Origin: Cedecea colo
Lineage (GTDB): Bacteria > Pseudomonadota > Gammaproteobacteria > Enterobacterales > Enterobacteriaceae
DNA length: 64,000 nucleotides
Direction of reading: 5' to 3'
Assembly: GCF_011808225.1 (NCBI RefSeq)
Contig: NZ_SOYS01000013.1
Location: forward strand, 1 to 64,000
Shown: piece by piece, positions 9,225 through 19,000 of the stretch
How the letters are laid out: each line of letters opens with the position of its first letter
Numbering within the stretch: the stretch's first letter is position 1
Program-made: the position numbers and the translations under genes
Notes under the pieces: generated by a model
Told to the model about the DNA's origin: nothing
Databases searched by the model: none
The model's input: the letters and a program-made list of their open reading frames with translations, nothing else

Positions 9225-9401
9225 ATGGGATTACCTGTTTTGATTATGGTTATTCCGCTGGTGTGTTATCTGCTGTGGTTATTCGTTAAACTACGGCAGT
9301 TGTCGCGATTGCAGAATTCGTTGCGCCGCAGGCTCTTCGCCCAAAGGAAGGGCGTGCCGCACCGGCTTCGTCAACGCAGGCGGCATCACCGGAAGGAGTG
9401 A
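9225..9401 (+). CDS. Small membrane-anchored basic protein (58 aa), unrecognised
   Basis: The frame starts 11 nt after the yihI stop and ends 2 nt before the hemN ATG. The N-terminus is strongly hydrophobic (LPVLIMVIPLVCYLLWLFV, one membrane segment) and is followed by a very basic tail (RRRLFAQRKG, RLRQRRRHHRK). The hemN Shine-Dalgarno GGAG lies in its last codons, so translation may be coupled. Its own Shine-Dalgarno is poor. Position and topology resemble the start of a DUF2489-type protein that accompanies yihI in some gammaproteobacteria (from memory), so it may be a shortened relic. A chance ORF is not excluded. Confidence 0.45.
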   Translation: MGLPVLIMVIPLVCYLLWLFVKLRQLSRLQNSLRRRLFAQRKGVPHRLRQRRRHHRKE

Positions 9402-9403
9402 GT

Positions 9404-10777
9404 ATGTCTGAGCAGTTAATCGACTGGGATCTGGCCCTGATCCAGAAATATAATTATTCAGGGCCGCGTTATACCTCTTACCCCACCGCGCTGGAGTTCT
9501 CTGAAGGCTTTGGTGAAGCGGCTTTTTTACAGGCGGTTGCTCGCTACTCTGAGCGCCCGCTTTCGCTGTACGTGCACATCCCGTTCTGCCACAAACTGTG
9601 CTACTTCTGCGGCTGCAATAAAATTGTTACCCGTCAGACGCATAAAGCGGATCGGTATCTGGACGCGCTCGAGCAGGAAATTGCGCACCGCGCCCCGTTA
9701 TTTAAAGGCCGTCACGTCAGCCACATGCACTGGGGCGGCGGTACGCCTACTTATCTCAGCAAAGCGCAAATCAGCCGTCTGGTTGGCCTGTTACGCACGC
9801 ATTTCGACTTTAACGGCAACGCCGAGCTGTCTATTGAAGTCGACCCGCGAGAAATCGAGCTCGACGTGCTGGACCACCTGCGCCAGGAAGGCTTTACCCG
9901 TCTGAGCATGGGCGTGCAGGACTTCAATAAAGAAGTGCAGCGTCTGGTTAATCGCGAGCAGGACGAAGCGTTTATTTTTGCCCTGATTAAGCGCGCCCGC
10001 GAGCTGGGATTCACCTCGACCAATATCGATTTGATCTACGGGCTGCCGAAGCAAACGCCGGAGAGCTTCGCTTTCACCTTAAAGCGTGTTACTGAGCTTA
10101 GCCCGGACCGCCTGAGCGTCTTCAACTACGCGCATCTGCCGACGCTGTTTGCGGCGCAGCGCAAGATTAAAGATGCCGATTTACCGAGCGCGCAGCAGAA
10201 GCTCGATATCCTGCAGGAAACCATCGATTCACTGACCGAAGCGGGTTATCAGTTCATCGGCATGGACCACTTTGCGCGGCCTGACGACGAGCTGGCTATC
10301 GCCCAGCGCGAAGGCAAGCTTCATCGCAACTTTCAGGGTTATACCACGCAGGGTGATACCGATCTGCTTGGCATGGGCGTTTCTGCCATCAGCATGATTG
10401 GCGACTGTTATGCGCAGAACCAGAAAGAGCTCAAAGCCTACTATCAGCAAATTGATGACCGGGGAGATGCACTGTGGCGCGGCCTTGCGTTAACGCGCGA
10501 TGACTGTATCCGTCGCGATGTTATCAAATGGCTGATTTGCAATTTCCAGTTGAAGTTTGCTGAGATCGAACGCCTGTGGGATATAGATTTCGCGCAGTAT
10601 TTCGCAGAAGATCTTAACCTTCTGGCGCCGCTGGCAAAAGATGGGCTGGTGGAAGTCGACGAACACCGCATTCAGGTAACCCCGAAAGGTCGCTTGCTTA
10701 TCCGCAATATCTGCATGTGTTTCGATGTCTATCTGCGACAGAAAGCGCGTCTGCAGCAGTTTTCGCGCGTGATATAA
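9404..10777 (+). CDS. hemN: Oxygen-independent coproporphyrinogen III dehydrogenase HemN
   Basis: HemN is the radical-SAM enzyme that decarboxylates two propionates of coproporphyrinogen III to give protoporphyrinogen IX during anaerobic haem synthesis. It has 457 aa. The Fe-S cluster motif is CHKLCYFCGC (CxxxCxxC plus the fourth HemN Cys) near residue 65, followed by HWGGGTPTYL and SMGVQDFN. The ATG at 9404, with GGAG 5 nt upstream, gives the E. coli length. A GTG two codons earlier (9398) is less likely. It is oriented tail-to-tail with glnG. Confidence 0.97.
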   Translation: MSEQLIDWDLALIQKYNYSGPRYTSYPTALEFSEGFGEAAFLQAVARYSERPLSLYVHIPFCHKLCYFCGCNKIVTRQTHKADRYLDALEQEIAHRAPLFKGRHVSHMHWGGGTPTYLSKAQISRLVGLLRTHFDFNGNAELSIEVDPREIELDVLDHLRQEGFTRLSMGVQDFNKEVQRLVNREQDEAFIFALIKRARELGFTSTNIDLIYGLPKQTPESFAFTLKRVTELSPDRLSVFNYAHLPTLFAAQRKIKDADLPSAQQKLDILQETIDSLTEAGYQFIGMDHFARPDDELAIAQREGKLHRNFQGYTTQGDTDLLGMGVSAISMIGDCYAQNQKELKAYYQQIDDRGDALWRGLALTRDDCIRRDVIKWLICNFQLKFAEIERLWDIDFAQYFAEDLNLLAPLAKDGLVEVDEHRIQVTPKGRLLIRNICMCFDVYLRQKARLQQFSRVI

Positions 10778-10780
10778 AGC

Positions 10781-10804
10781 AAAGGCGGGATTTCTCCCGC
10801 CTTT
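10781..10804 (+). terminator. hemN terminator
   Basis: A 10-bp stem AAAGGCGGGA / TCCCGCCTTT with a TTTC loop begins 3 nt after the hemN stop. Its core is repeated exactly at 10947-10964. Confidence 0.88.
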
Positions 10805-10865
10805 CAGTCTGATAACAATCTCTCAACCAGCACAGATTGAACGTATATCACCAAGTAAAAATAAC

Positions 10866-10887
10866 GAAAATCAACGACTTGATTTTC
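10866..10887 (+). repeat. Perfect inverted repeat in hemN-glnG spacer
   Basis: GAAAATCAA - CGAC - TTGATTTTC is a perfect 9-bp stem with no T-tract. It could be an mRNA 3'-end stabiliser or a protein site; its function is unknown. Confidence 0.6.
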
Positions 10888-10900
10888 GGCTGATAGCCAC

Positions 10901-10928
10901 AAAAAAGGAAAAACCACGTTTTTTCCTT
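10901..10928 (-). terminator. Probable glnG terminator
   Basis: Read on the minus strand, the stem AAGGAAAAA / TTTTTCCTT with a 6-nt loop is followed by T residues. It is the best intrinsic terminator downstream of glnG, ~45 nt after its stop. Confidence 0.6.
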
Positions 10929-10946
10929 CTTTGTCAGCAATCTAAC

Positions 10947-10969
10947 GGCGGGATTTCTCCCGCCTTTTT
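10947..10969 (+). terminator. Second copy of the hemN terminator hairpin
   Basis: The 18-nt core GGCGGGATTTCTCCCGCC is identical to the hemN terminator and is followed by TTTTT on the plus strand. It abuts the glnG stop codon and would block residual plus-strand transcription from entering glnG in antisense. Confidence 0.75.
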
Positions 10970-10970
10970 A

Positions 10971-12383
10971 CTACTCCATACCCAGCTCTTTCAGCTTGCG
11001 GGTCAAAGTGTTTCGCCCCCATCCCAATAGCCGGGCTGCTTCCTGTTTATGACCCTGTGTATGGCGCAAGGCGGTTGTCAGCAGCGTGCGCTCCATTTCA
11101 GGCTGCGCTTCTGAGAGCAGGTTTTGATGACCGGAACGCAGCGCGCGATCGGCCCACTGCGCCAGCAGTGTCGCCCAGTTGTCGGGCAGCGTCTGCGAAG
11201 TACCGGTTTCCGGCATCGTTGTTTCAAACAGCTCGCCCGGCAGATCCTGAATCAGCACTTCCTGCCCTGCGGCCATTACGGTCAGCCAGCGGCAGGTATT
11301 CTCTAACTGGCGCACGTTACCCGGCCAGGCAAGACGGGTTAAGGCATTTTCGGTTTCAGGATGAAGCAGCTTCGCTTCCACGCCCAGCTCACGGGCCGCA
11401 ACCTGTAAGAAGTGACGAGCCAGACGAGGAATATCCTCGCGGCGTTCGCGCAGCGGGGGTAGCGGCACGCGGATAACGTTCAGGCGGTGGAATAAATCCT
11501 CACGGAATTTGCCTTCCTGCACGCGCAGCTCAAGATTCTGGTGAGTTGCGGCGATGATCCGCACGTCTACTTTCACCGGAGCATAACCGCCGACGCGGTA
11601 AAACTGTCCATCCGCCAGCACGCGCAGCAGGCGCGTTTGTACATCCAGCGGCATATCACCGATTTCATCCAGGAATAGCGTGCCGCCGTCGGCCTGCTCA
11701 AAACGTCCCTGACGAATCTGGTTAGCGCCGGTAAACGCGCCTTTTTCATGACCAAACAGTTCAGACTCGATCAAATCCTTCGGAATCGCCGCCATATTTA
11801 ACGCAATAAATGGTGATTTGACGCGAGGGCTGTGGCGATGCAGCGCGTGAGCTACAAGCTCTTTACCCGTACCGGATTCGCCATTGATCAGCACGCTGAT
11901 AGAGGAACGAGACAAACGACCAATAATGCGGAAGACGTCCTGCATTGCAGGCGCTTCGCCGATGATATCGGTGGTTGGGCCGAAGACCGGCGTATGGCGC
12001 GGCTGCTGTTGCTCCTGATAATGACTGATCGCGCGTTCAACCAGCGCAACAGCTTCGTCAATATCAAAAGGTTTAGGGAGATAATCAAAGGCGCCTTGCT
12101 GGTAAGCGCTGACGGCCGCGTCCAGATCCGAATGCGCGGTCATTATGATGACCGGGAGCATCGGGTGCCGCTGTTTTATCTGTTTTAACAGCGCCAGCCC
12201 GTCCATACCCGGCATACGAATGTCGGATAGCAGAACGTCCGGCGTTTTGGTTGTCAGGGCGTCCAGCACCTCATTGCCGCTTTCAAACGCGGTGCAGCTT
12301 AAACTAGCCCCGGTCAGCGCGCGCTCCAGCACCCAACGGATGGAACTATCGTCATCAACGATCCAAACTATCCCTCGTTGCAT
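10971..12383 (-). CDS. glnG: Nitrogen regulation response regulator NtrC
   Basis: NtrC is a sigma-54 enhancer-binding protein that activates glnAp2 and other Ntr promoters when phosphorylated by GlnL. It has 470 aa: a receiver domain (1-~120, phospho-acceptor Asp in [12 protein letters not shown]), a central AAA+ domain (~140-370; Walker A GESGTGKE, sigma-54-contacting GAFTGA, Walker [12 protein letters not shown]) and a C-terminal Fis-type HTH ([18 protein letters not shown]). A frame ATG at 12488 lies within glnL. The ATG at 12383 begins [12 protein letters not shown], lies 7 nt after the glnL stop and is clearly right. Confidence 0.98.
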   Translation of the reverse strand: MQRGIVWIVDDDSSIRWVLERALTGASLSCTAFESGNEVLDALTTKTPDVLLSDIRMPGMDGLALLKQIKQRHPMLPVIIMTAHSDLDAAVSAYQQGAFDYLPKPFDIDEAVALVERAISHYQEQQQPRHTPVFGPTTDIIGEAPAMQDVFRIIGRLSRSSISVLINGESGTGKELVAHALHRHSPRVKSPFIALNMAAIPKDLIESELFGHEKGAFTGANQIRQGRFEQADGGTLFLDEIGDMPLDVQTRLLRVLADGQFYRVGGYAPVKVDVRIIAATHQNLELRVQEGKFREDLFHRLNVIRVPLPPLRERREDIPRLARHFLQVAARELGVEAKLLHPETENALTRLAWPGNVRQLENTCRWLTVMAAGQEVLIQDLPGELFETTMPETGTSQTLPDNWATLLAQWADRALRSGHQNLLSEAQPEMERTLLTTALRHTQGHKQEAARLLGWGRNTLTRKLKELGME

Positions 12384-12390
12384 ACAAACC

Positions 12391-13440
12391 TCACTGGCGA
12401 ATAGGCAGGTAAACGGAAAACTCGGTATGACCCGGCCAACTGTTGAATTCGATTTTTCCCGAATGCTGATCGATAAGATTGCGCGCAATAGACAGGCCCA
12501 GGCCAGTGCCTCCTTCGCGCCCGCTTACCATCGGGTAGAACAGCGTGTCCTGAAGCGTTGATGGAATACCCGGACCGTTATCTTCAACGTCAATTCGGGC
12601 AGCCAGACGGTAGCGCATACCGTGCAGCGTTAGCTGAAAAGCGGTGCGGGTGCGCAGGACAATTTCGCCGCCATCGCTTCCCAGCGCCTGTAACGCATTA
12701 CGCACGATATTTAATAAAACCTGCTCAATTTGATCGGGATCGTGAGCAAACTCCGGCAGGCTTGGATCGTAATCCCGCACCAGCGTGACGTTTTCTGGCA
12801 GCTCCATCGACACCAGCTGCATTACGCGCTCGGTAACTTTGTGAATGCTTTCTGTCACGTGCATACCCGGCTGCTGCGGTCCTAACAGCCTGTCAACCAG
12901 GTTACGCAGACGGTCAGCCTGCTCAATAATCACTTTGGTATATTCGGTCAGCGAAGGGTCCGGCAACGCTTTCGCCAGCAGCTGCGCCGCTCCCCGTAAT
13001 CCACCAAGAGGATTTTTGATCTCATGTGCCAGGCCGCGAACTAAATCTCGTGCGGCGAGCTGCTGGGCGTGCTGTAGCTGTTCCTGACTCAAACGACGCT
13101 GATTATCCATTGGCGCCATTTCCATCAGGATTAACCCATCCGGCAAACGCTGCGCCGTAAGAGAAAGAATATGGGAGCGGCCATCTATCACCAGCGTTAC
13201 CTCGTTATCGGTAAACCCCTGGCCTGCGATCAGGCTTTCCTGCATTAAGCCGGTATTAAGTGAGAAGTAACTCAACAGCTCCGGCAACGGTGTACCGTAA
13301 AGTTTTCGTGAACTCTGCGCCAGCAGTTGCTGAGCTGCCGGGTTCGCGTAATGGACCGCCAGCTCGTCATCCACGAGCAGGATGCTGTTGATTAAAGAAT
13401 TCAGAATCTGTCCAGCATCGGGCAGCATGCCAGTTGCCAT
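12391..13440 (-). CDS. glnL: Nitrogen regulation sensor kinase/phosphatase NtrB
   Basis: NtrB (GlnL) autophosphorylates and phosphorylates NtrC under nitrogen limitation; with PII it acts as a phosphatase. It has 349 aa, the E. coli length. An N-terminal PAS domain (~1-110) is followed by a DHp helix with the phospho-His in [19 protein letters not shown] and an HATPase domain (N box [13 protein letters not shown]1 [11 protein letters not shown]2 [12 protein letters not shown]). It is cytosolic, without membrane segments. It is transcribed with glnG, from glnA read-through and its own promoter. Confidence 0.97.
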   Translation of the reverse strand: MATGMLPDAGQILNSLINSILLVDDELAVHYANPAAQQLLAQSSRKLYGTPLPELLSYFSLNTGLMQESLIAGQGFTDNEVTLVIDGRSHILSLTAQRLPDGLILMEMAPMDNQRRLSQEQLQHAQQLAARDLVRGLAHEIKNPLGGLRGAAQLLAKALPDPSLTEYTKVIIEQADRLRNLVDRLLGPQQPGMHVTESIHKVTERVMQLVSMELPENVTLVRDYDPSLPEFAHDPDQIEQVLLNIVRNALQALGSDGGEIVLRTRTAFQLTLHGMRYRLAARIDVEDNGPGIPSTLQDTLFYPMVSGREGGTGLGLSIARNLIDQHSGKIEFNSWPGHTEFSVYLPIRQ

Positions 13441-13458
13441 ACAGCAGTCTCCGGTTTA

Positions 13459-13475
13459 TGCACTATATTGGTGCA
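13459..13475 (-). promoter_or_regulatory. NtrC-binding site in the glnL promoter
   Basis: TGCACTATATTGGTGCA matches the NtrC dyad (TGCAC..N..GTGCA). It lies ~20 bp upstream of the glnL start codon, where NtrC represses glnLp in enterobacteria. Confidence 0.85.
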
Positions 13476-13525
13476 TTATAGGCGTCAGCTAATAAAAAGC
13501 CCTGTGATAACAGGTTATTTGCGGA

Positions 13526-13551
13526 GAAAAAAGCCCATCCGAAGATGGGCT
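13526..13551 (-). terminator. glnA-glnL internal terminator
   Basis: On the minus strand the stem AGCCCATC / GATGGGCT with a TTCG tetraloop is followed by TTTTTT. It lies between glnA and glnL, so most glnA transcripts stop here and only read-through feeds glnLG, as in E. coli. Confidence 0.88.
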
Positions 13552-13571
13552 GAAAGTTTCCACGGCAACAA

Positions 13572-13698
13572 AAACTCCTGAAGCCCTTCGCGCCGCCTCT
13601 GCGTTGGCTGCCTTCACTCACCCCGGTTACATAGTTACCTATGCTGCCGGGGATTTATTCAGTTGCCGCCTTGCTGCAACGCGAAATTCGTTGGATTT
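13572..13698. repeat. ERIC-type intergenic repeat (about 127 bp)
   Basis: The sequence matches the enterobacterial ERIC/IRU pattern from end to end: GCCGCCTCTGCGTTGGC, then CACTCACCCCGG, the central palindrome around ACATAGTTACCTATG, CCGGGGATT, and TTGCCGCCTTGCTGCAAC. It sits just downstream of the glnA stop and would be transcribed into the glnA 3' UTR. The outer ends are approximate. Confidence 0.85.
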
Positions 13699-13706
13699 TT
13701 AAATAA

Positions 13707-15116
13707 TTAAACGCTGTAGTACAGTTCAAACTCTACCGGGTGTGGCGTCATGCGCACACGGTCGTTTTCTTCGATACGCAGAGCGATGTAGGCATCGATC
13801 GCGTCATCGGTGAACACGCCGCCTGCGGTCAGGAACTCACGGTCCTGATCCAGCGCGTCGAGTGCTTCTTCCAGAGAGCCTGCAACCTGTGGGATTTCCT
13901 TCGCTTCTTCTGGCGGCAGGTCGTACAGGTTTTTGTCCATCGCTTCGCCCGGATGGATTTTGTTCTTAATGCCGTCAAGACCAGCCATCAGCAGCGCTGC
14001 GAAGCACAGGTACGGGTTAGCCGCTGGATCCGGGAAGCGCACTTCGATACGACGCGCTTTCGGAGAAGCAACAACCGGGATACGGATAGAAGCAGAACGG
14101 TTACGGGCAGAGTAAGCCAGCATAACTGGCGCTTCGTAACCCGGGACCAGACGCTTATAGGAGTTAGTGGTCGGGTTAGACAGGGCGTTGATTGCTTTAG
14201 CATGTTTGATAACGCCGCCAATGTAGTACAGCGCTTGCTCGGACAGGCCTGCGTATTTGTCGCCCGCGAACAGGTTAACGCCGTTCTTGGACAGGGACAT
14301 ATGGCAGTGCATGCCGGAACCGTTATCGCCAAACATTGGTTTTGGCATAAAGGTCGCAGTTTTGCCGTAAGCGTGAGCTACGTTGTGTACGACATATTTG
14401 TAGATCTGAATTTCGTCCGCTTTTTTGGTCATGGTGTTGAAGCGGGTGGCCACTTCGTTCTGACCAGCAGTAGCCACTTCGTGGTGGTGCGCTTCAACAA
14501 CCAGGCCCATTTGTTCCATGGTCAGACACATGGCAGAACGCAGGTCCTGGGCAGAGTCAACCGGGGGAACCGGGAAGTAGCCGCCTTTTACAGCAGGACG
14601 GTGGCCTTTGTTGCCTTCTTCATATTTGGTGCCGGTGTTCCATGCGCCTTCGATATCATCGATAGCGACGTGGGAGCCGGAAATGGAGCTGCCGAAACGG
14701 ATGTCATCGAACAGGAAGAACTCTGGCTCTGGCCCGAACAGGACGGTATCAGCGAAACCGGTAGAACGCAGGTAGTCTTCTGCACGTTTGGCGATGGAGC
14801 GTGGGTCACGGTCATAACCCTGCATAGTGCCGGGCTCAAGAATGTCGCAACGAATGATAAGAGTAGAATCCGCGAAGAACGGGTCGATGACGGCGGTAGA
14901 TGCGTCTGGCATCAGCACCATGTCGGATTCGTTGATGCCTTTCCAGCCGCCAATTGAGGAGCCATCAAACATTTTGCCTTCTTCGAAGAAGTCAGCATTT
15001 ACCTGATGAGCAGGGATCGTGATGTGCTGTTCTTTACCTTTGGTGTCAGTGAAGCGCAAATCAACAAATTTCACTTCATGCTCATTCAGCATCGTCAAAA
15101 CGTGTTCAGCGGACAT
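13707..15116 (-). CDS. glnA: Glutamine synthetase (GSI-beta)
   Basis: Glutamine synthetase makes glutamine from glutamate, ammonia and ATP as a cytosolic dodecamer and is the main ammonia-assimilating enzyme under limitation. It has 469 aa. The N-terminal beta-grasp domain carries FDGSSIGGW, the ATP-binding region is [19 protein letters not shown], and the adenylylation loop NLYDLPPEE carries the tyrosine modified by GlnE. Upstream lie a sigma-54 promoter and NtrC operators, and downstream a terminator and ERIC repeat. Nothing is anomalous. Confidence 0.99.
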   Translation of the reverse strand: MSAEHVLTMLNEHEVKFVDLRFTDTKGKEQHITIPAHQVNADFFEEGKMFDGSSIGGWKGINESDMVLMPDASTAVIDPFFADSTLIIRCDILEPGTMQGYDRDPRSIAKRAEDYLRSTGFADTVLFGPEPEFFLFDDIRFGSSISGSHVAIDDIEGAWNTGTKYEEGNKGHRPAVKGGYFPVPPVDSAQDLRSAMCLTMEQMGLVVEAHHHEVATAGQNEVATRFNTMTKKADEIQIYKYVVHNVAHAYGKTATFMPKPMFGDNGSGMHCHMSLSKNGVNLFAGDKYAGLSEQALYYIGGVIKHAKAINALSNPTTNSYKRLVPGYEAPVMLAYSARNRSASIRIPVVASPKARRIEVRFPDPAANPYLCFAALLMAGLDGIKNKIHPGEAMDKNLYDLPPEEAKEIPQVAGSLEEALDALDQDREFLTAGGVFTDDAIDAYIALRIEENDRVRMTPHPVEFELYYSV

Positions 15117-15159
15117 ACTTAACTCTCCGGATTATCATTGTCGTCGTGGTAACGAGGTC

Positions 15160-15236
15160 TTACCCGTCATCCTTCAGGTTGCAGGGGACTCGCTCTCTTG
15201 CCGCCTGGCTGCAACCCGAATTATTCAGGGTTTAAA
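15160..15236. repeat. Shortened ERIC-like repeat in the glnA leader
   Basis: GTCATCCTTCAGG at one end and CTTGCCGCC..GGCTGCAACCCGAATTATTCAG at the other match the two ends of ERIC. The central ~50-60 bp, including the core palindrome, is missing. It lies 45-120 bp upstream of glnA, between the sigma-54 promoter and the start codon, so it is part of the 5' UTR. Confidence 0.65.
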
Positions 15237-15272
15237 ATTATTAAATGCGGCTTTTGCCCTGAAATGTTTAAA

Positions 15273-15288
15273 GCGAAATCTGTGCCAA
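15273..15288 (-). promoter_or_regulatory. Sigma-54 promoter glnAp2
   Basis: On the minus strand TTGGCACAGATTTCGCTT carries the -24 GG and -12 GC elements (TGGCAC-N5-TCGCT) and resembles E. coli glnAp2 very closely. Transcription starts ~12 nt further toward glnA, leaving a leader of ~145 nt that is longer than in E. coli because of the ERIC-like insertion. Confidence 0.9.
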
Positions 15289-15360
15289 CTTTTAAATCAC
15301 CCTAAAAAGGCGTTATCATGCGCGCTGTAGTGCAAAAGGGCTGCACCACGACGGATAATT

Positions 15361-15376
15361 TGCACCAATATAGTGC
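15361..15376 (-). promoter_or_regulatory. NtrC-binding site, glnA enhancer (proximal)
   Basis: TGCACCAATATAGTGC is an NtrC dyad ~80 bp upstream of the sigma-54 -24 element. Together with the site at 15394 it forms the glnA enhancer. Confidence 0.88.
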
Positions 15377-15393
15377 TCCAGTGTGAAAAATGG

Positions 15394-15409
15394 GCACCAT
15401 ATTGGTGCA
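15394..15409 (-). promoter_or_regulatory. NtrC-binding site, glnA enhancer (distal)
   Basis: GCACCATATTGGTGCA is a nearly perfect NtrC dyad. Its centre is ~33 bp (three helical turns) from the proximal site, the usual phasing for cooperative binding of NtrC dimers. Confidence 0.9.
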
Positions 15410-15559
15410 ATTTACGTTATGGCTTCCTTTTTAGCTCCGTGAAAGCGATCACAAACCCTTACTTTTAATATTGTTTGTAAAGGTTCTTTGTGATCCTGTT
15501 CTGTCCTTCGATTAATACGTGTACAATAACGCGCTATTTCTAATGCCTGAGGCAAAGTT

Positions 15560-17383
15560 GTGATCGAAAATCTGCGTAACATCGCCATCATCGCGCACGT
15601 TGACCATGGTAAAACTACCCTGGTCGATAAGCTGCTGCAGCAATCCGGTACTTTTAGTGAGCGTGCTGAAACTACCGAACGCGTGATGGACTCCAACGAT
15701 TTGGAGAAAGAGCGTGGGATTACCATCCTCGCTAAAAACACCGCTATCAAATGGAATGACTACCGTATCAACATCGTTGATACCCCTGGGCACGCCGACT
15801 TCGGTGGTGAAGTTGAACGTGTAATGTCCATGGTAGACTCCGTGCTGCTGGTCGTTGACGCAATGGATGGCCCAATGCCGCAGACGCGCTTCGTAACCAA
15901 AAAGGCGTTTGCCCATGGTTTGAAGCCGATCGTGGTTATCAACAAAGTTGACCGCCCTGGCGCGCGTCCTGACTGGGTTGTGGATCAGGTCTTCGATCTG
16001 TTCGTTAACCTTGACGCAAGCGACGAGCAGCTCGACTTCCCAATCATCTATGCATCCGCACTGATGGGCATCGCGGGTAACGATCATGCGGATATGGCGG
16101 AAGACATGACCCCGCTGTATCAGGCGATCGTTGACCACGTTAAAGCGCCAAGCGTCGATCTTGATGGTCCGTTCCAGATGCAAATCTCCCAGCTTGATTA
16201 CAACAACTACGTTGGCGTAATCGGCATTGGGCGCATCAAGCGCGGTAAAGTGAAGCCTAACCAGCAGATCACTATCATCGACAGCGAAGGTAAAACGCGT
16301 AACGGTAAAGTCGGTAAAGTTCTGACCCACCTTGGTCTGGAGCGTATTGAATCCACCGAAGCCGAAGCGGGCGACATCATCGCGATCACCGGTCTGGGCG
16401 AGCTGAACATCTCCGACACCCTTTGCGATACGCAAAATGTTGAAGCGCTGCCGGCCCTGTCCGTCGACGAACCAACCGTTTCCATGTTCTTCAACGTCAA
16501 CACCTCTCCGTTCTGTGGCAAAGAAGGTAAATTCGTTACCTCCCGTCAGATCCTTGACCGCCTGAACAAAGAGCTGGTGCACAACGTTGCGCTGCGCGTT
16601 GAAGAAACCGAAGATGCGGATGCGTTCCGTGTATCCGGTCGTGGTGAGCTGCACCTGTCCGTACTTATCGAAAACATGCGTCGTGAAGGTTTCGAGCTGG
16701 CGGTTTCCCGTCCGAAAGTCATCTTCCGCGAAATCGACGGCCGTAAGCAGGAGCCGTTCGAGAACGTAACGCTGGATATCGAAGAGCAGCATCAGGGCTC
16801 CGTGATGCAGGCGCTGGGCGAGCGTAAAGGCGACCTGAAAAACATGAATCCAGACGGTAAAGGCCGCGTACGTCTTGACTACGTGATCCCAAGCCGCGGT
16901 CTTATCGGTTTCCGTAACGAATTCATGACCATGACTTCTGGTACCGGTCTGCTGTACTCCACCTTCAGCCATTACGACGATATTCGTCAGGGCGATGTGG
17001 GCCAGCGTCAGAACGGCGTGCTGATCTCTAACGGCCAGGGTAAAGCAGTTGCGTTTGCCCTGTACGGTCTGCAGGATCGCGGTAAGCTGTTCCTGGGTCA
17101 CGGTGCCGAAGTTTATGAAGGCCAGATCATCGGTATTCACAGCCGTTCTAACGACCTGACCGTTAACTGCCTGACCGGTAAGAAACTGACCAACATGCGT
17201 GCGTCCGGTACTGACGAAGCGACTACGCTGGTTCCCGCTCAGAAGATGTCTCTGGAGCAGGCGCTGGAGTTTATCGATGATGACGAACTGGTAGAAGTGA
17301 CTCCGCTTTCCGTTCGTATTCGTAAACGTCACCTGACTGAAAACGACCGCAAACGCGCGGGTCGTGGCAGCAAAGAAGCTTAA
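15560..17383 (+). CDS. typA: Ribosome-associated GTPase BipA/TypA
   Basis: BipA is an EF-G-like translational GTPase needed for 50S assembly at low temperature and for stress and virulence responses. It has 607 aa, the E. coli length. Domain I shows G1 [10 protein letters not shown]2 RGITI, G3 [11 protein letters not shown] and G4 NKVD. A beta-barrel domain II, two alpha/beta domains and the C-terminal BipA-specific domain follow. The start is a GTG with a TGAGG Shine-Dalgarno. It is divergent from glnA; a TACAAT -10-like element lies at 15522-15527. Confidence 0.98.
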   Translation: MIENLRNIAIIAHVDHGKTTLVDKLLQQSGTFSERAETTERVMDSNDLEKERGITILAKNTAIKWNDYRINIVDTPGHADFGGEVERVMSMVDSVLLVVDAMDGPMPQTRFVTKKAFAHGLKPIVVINKVDRPGARPDWVVDQVFDLFVNLDASDEQLDFPIIYASALMGIAGNDHADMAEDMTPLYQAIVDHVKAPSVDLDGPFQMQISQLDYNNYVGVIGIGRIKRGKVKPNQQITIIDSEGKTRNGKVGKVLTHLGLERIESTEAEAGDIIAITGLGELNISDTLCDTQNVEALPALSVDEPTVSMFFNVNTSPFCGKEGKFVTSRQILDRLNKELVHNVALRVEETEDADAFRVSGRGELHLSVLIENMRREGFELAVSRPKVIFREIDGRKQEPFENVTLDIEEQHQGSVMQALGERKGDLKNMNPDGKGRVRLDYVIPSRGLIGFRNEFMTMTSGTGLLYSTFSHYDDIRQGDVGQRQNGVLISNGQGKAVAFALYGLQDRGKLFLGHGAEVYEGQIIGIHSRSNDLTVNCLTGKKLTNMRASGTDEATTLVPAQKMSLEQALEFIDDDELVEVTPLSVRIRKRHLTENDRKRAGRGSKEA

Positions 17384-17405
17384 GTTTCTTTTCCGCTGTA
17401 AACCG

Positions 17406-17435
17406 AAGCCCTGTCTGCAAAGACGGGCTTTTTTT
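17406..17435 (+). terminator. typA terminator
   Basis: AAGCCCTGTCT - GCAA - AGACGGGCTT (one bulged base) is followed by a T-tract, 23 nt after the typA stop. Confidence 0.88.
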
Positions 17436-17534
17436 GCATTATTGCTCGCAGAATTGAAGCGCGTATAAACCCGCGATAGTCAAAGTATCCCTTTACCGCT
17501 ACAGTTATTTGTCCACGGCGCAAAGGAGAGGCTT

Positions 17535-18134
17535 ATGCTGTATATCTTTGATTTAGGTAACGTCATTGTCGATATCGACTTTAATCGCGTGCTGGGTGTC
17601 TGGAGCGATTACAGCCGGATACCGCTGGCCAATCTGCAAAAAAGCTTTGTGATGGGCGATACTTTCCACCGCCATGAGCGTGGGCAGATTTCCGATGAAG
17701 AATTTGCCGCGGCCGTATGCGAGGAAATGGATATGGCGCTGAGTTTCGAACAGTTCGCTACGGGCTGGCAGGCCGTGTTCGTTGCCCTGCGTTCTGAAGT
17801 CATCGCCCTGATGAGTAAGCTACGTGAACGAGGGCATCGTGTAGTTGTGCTCTCTAATACCAATCGCTTACACACTAATTTCTGGCCCGGCGAGTACCCA
17901 CAAATCGCGGAAGCAGCGGATAAAATCTATCTGTCCCAGGATATGGGGATGCGTAAGCCCGACGCCGAAATTTATCAGAAGCTCTTAGAGGCAGAAGGTT
18001 TTTCTGCGGATCGGGCCATCTTTTTTGACGACAATGTCGATAATATTAAAGGGGCCCAGCAGGCGGGCATCACCAGCATTCTGGTGACCGGGAAAGAAAC
18101 GCTGCCTGACTACTTCGCAAAAAATCCATGCTAA
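17535..18134 (+). CDS. yihX: HAD-family alpha-D-glucose-1-phosphate phosphatase YihX
   Basis: This 199-aa HAD phosphatase (E. coli length) acts on glucose-1-phosphate and limits glycogen synthesis. Motif [13 protein letters not shown] carries the nucleophile Asp, motif II is VVLSNTN, and motif [15 protein letters not shown] carries the Mg-binding acids. It starts at an ATG with GGAGAGG upstream. It overlaps yihY by 7 bp and heads the operon yihX-yihY-dtd-fabY. Confidence 0.96.
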   Translation: MLYIFDLGNVIVDIDFNRVLGVWSDYSRIPLANLQKSFVMGDTFHRHERGQISDEEFAAAVCEEMDMALSFEQFATGWQAVFVALRSEVIALMSKLRERGHRVVVLSNTNRLHTNFWPGEYPQIAEAADKIYLSQDMGMRKPDAEIYQKLLEAEGFSADRAIFFDDNVDNIKGAQQAGITSILVTGKETLPDYFAKNPC

Positions 18135-19000
18135 AAAACGTAAAGATTACCGTTCGTGAACGCCTCAGACCCTGTATCGCCTGGGGTAAGTTGCTCTGGC
18201 AGCGCATTGACCAGGACAATATGACGACGCTCGCAGGAAACCTTGCGTACGTCTCGCTGCTGTCGCTGGTGCCTTTTATCGCCGTAGTGTTTGCACTGTT
18301 TGCTGCTTTTCCCATGTTTTCTGACGTCAGCGTTCAGCTACGCCACTTTATCTTCTCGAATTTTATGCCCGCTACCGGCGATATCATTCAGCGTTATATC
18401 GAGCAGTTTGTTGCGAACTCCAGCAAAATGACGGTAGTTGGCGCGTGCGGGCTTATCGTCACCGCTCTTTTGCTCATGTATGCCGTGGACAGCGCGCTAA
18501 ACGCTATCTGGCGTAGCACACGCACCCGGCCAAAAATTTACTCTTTTGCGGTGTACTGGATGATTCTTACGCTCGGGCCGTTACTGGCCGGGGCAAGCCT
18601 GGTTATCAGCTCCTATTTGCTGTCGTTACGCTGGGCAACGGGCTTTAACAGCATGATTGATGAGGTGCTGCGCATTTTCCCGCTGCTGCTCTCCTGGCTC
18701 TCATTCTGGCTGCTTTACAGTATTGTCCCCACCACGCGCGTACCGGTACGTGACGCTTTGATTGGCTCGCTGGTCGCAGCGCTTCTCTTTGAGTTGGGTA
18801 AGAAAGGTTTCGCGCTCTATATCACCATGTTCCCCTCTTATCAGCTTATTTATGGCGTGCTGGCGGTGATCCCCATTTTATTTGTCTGGGTCTACTGGAC
18901 ATGGTGTATCGTGTTGCTCGGGGCAGAAATTACTGTCACCCTCGGCGATTACCGTAAGCTTCGCTCAGAGCTACAGCAGGAAGAATTGGACAAACCATGA
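18128..19000 (+). CDS. yihY: Inner membrane protein YihY (UPF0761 / BrkB-like)
   Basis: This 290-aa polytopic inner-membrane protein has about six membrane segments (for example [18 protein letters not shown] and [20 protein letters not shown]). It belongs to the YihY/BrkB family. It was once called RNase BN, but that activity belongs to ElaC/RNase Z, so the function is unassigned. Its ATG overlaps the yihX 3' end by 7 bp, and its last codons overlap the dtd start by 4 bp (ATGA), indicating tight coupling. Confidence 0.94.
   Translation: MLKNVKITVRERLRPCIAWGKLLWQRIDQDNMTTLAGNLAYVSLLSLVPFIAVVFALFAAFPMFSDVSVQLRHFIFSNFMPATGDIIQRYIEQFVANSSKMTVVGACGLIVTALLLMYAVDSALNAIWRSTRTRPKIYSFAVYWMILTLGPLLAGASLVISSYLLSLRWATGFNSMIDEVLRIFPLLLSWLSFWLLYSIVPTTRVPVRDALIGSLVAALLFELGKKGFALYITMFPSYQLIYGVLAVIPILFVWVYWTWCIVLLGAEITVTLGDYRKLRSELQQEELDKP

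Noticed and set aside
13740-14957. 405-codon plus-strand frame across glnA
   Set aside because: Antisense shadow of a highly expressed gene with biased codons; its translation has no recognisable domain and no start signal.
15512-17332. 606-codon open frame on the minus strand across typA
   Set aside because: It is exactly antisense to the certain gene typA, has no ribosome site or family features, and stays open only because typA avoids the codons that would give stops on the other strand.
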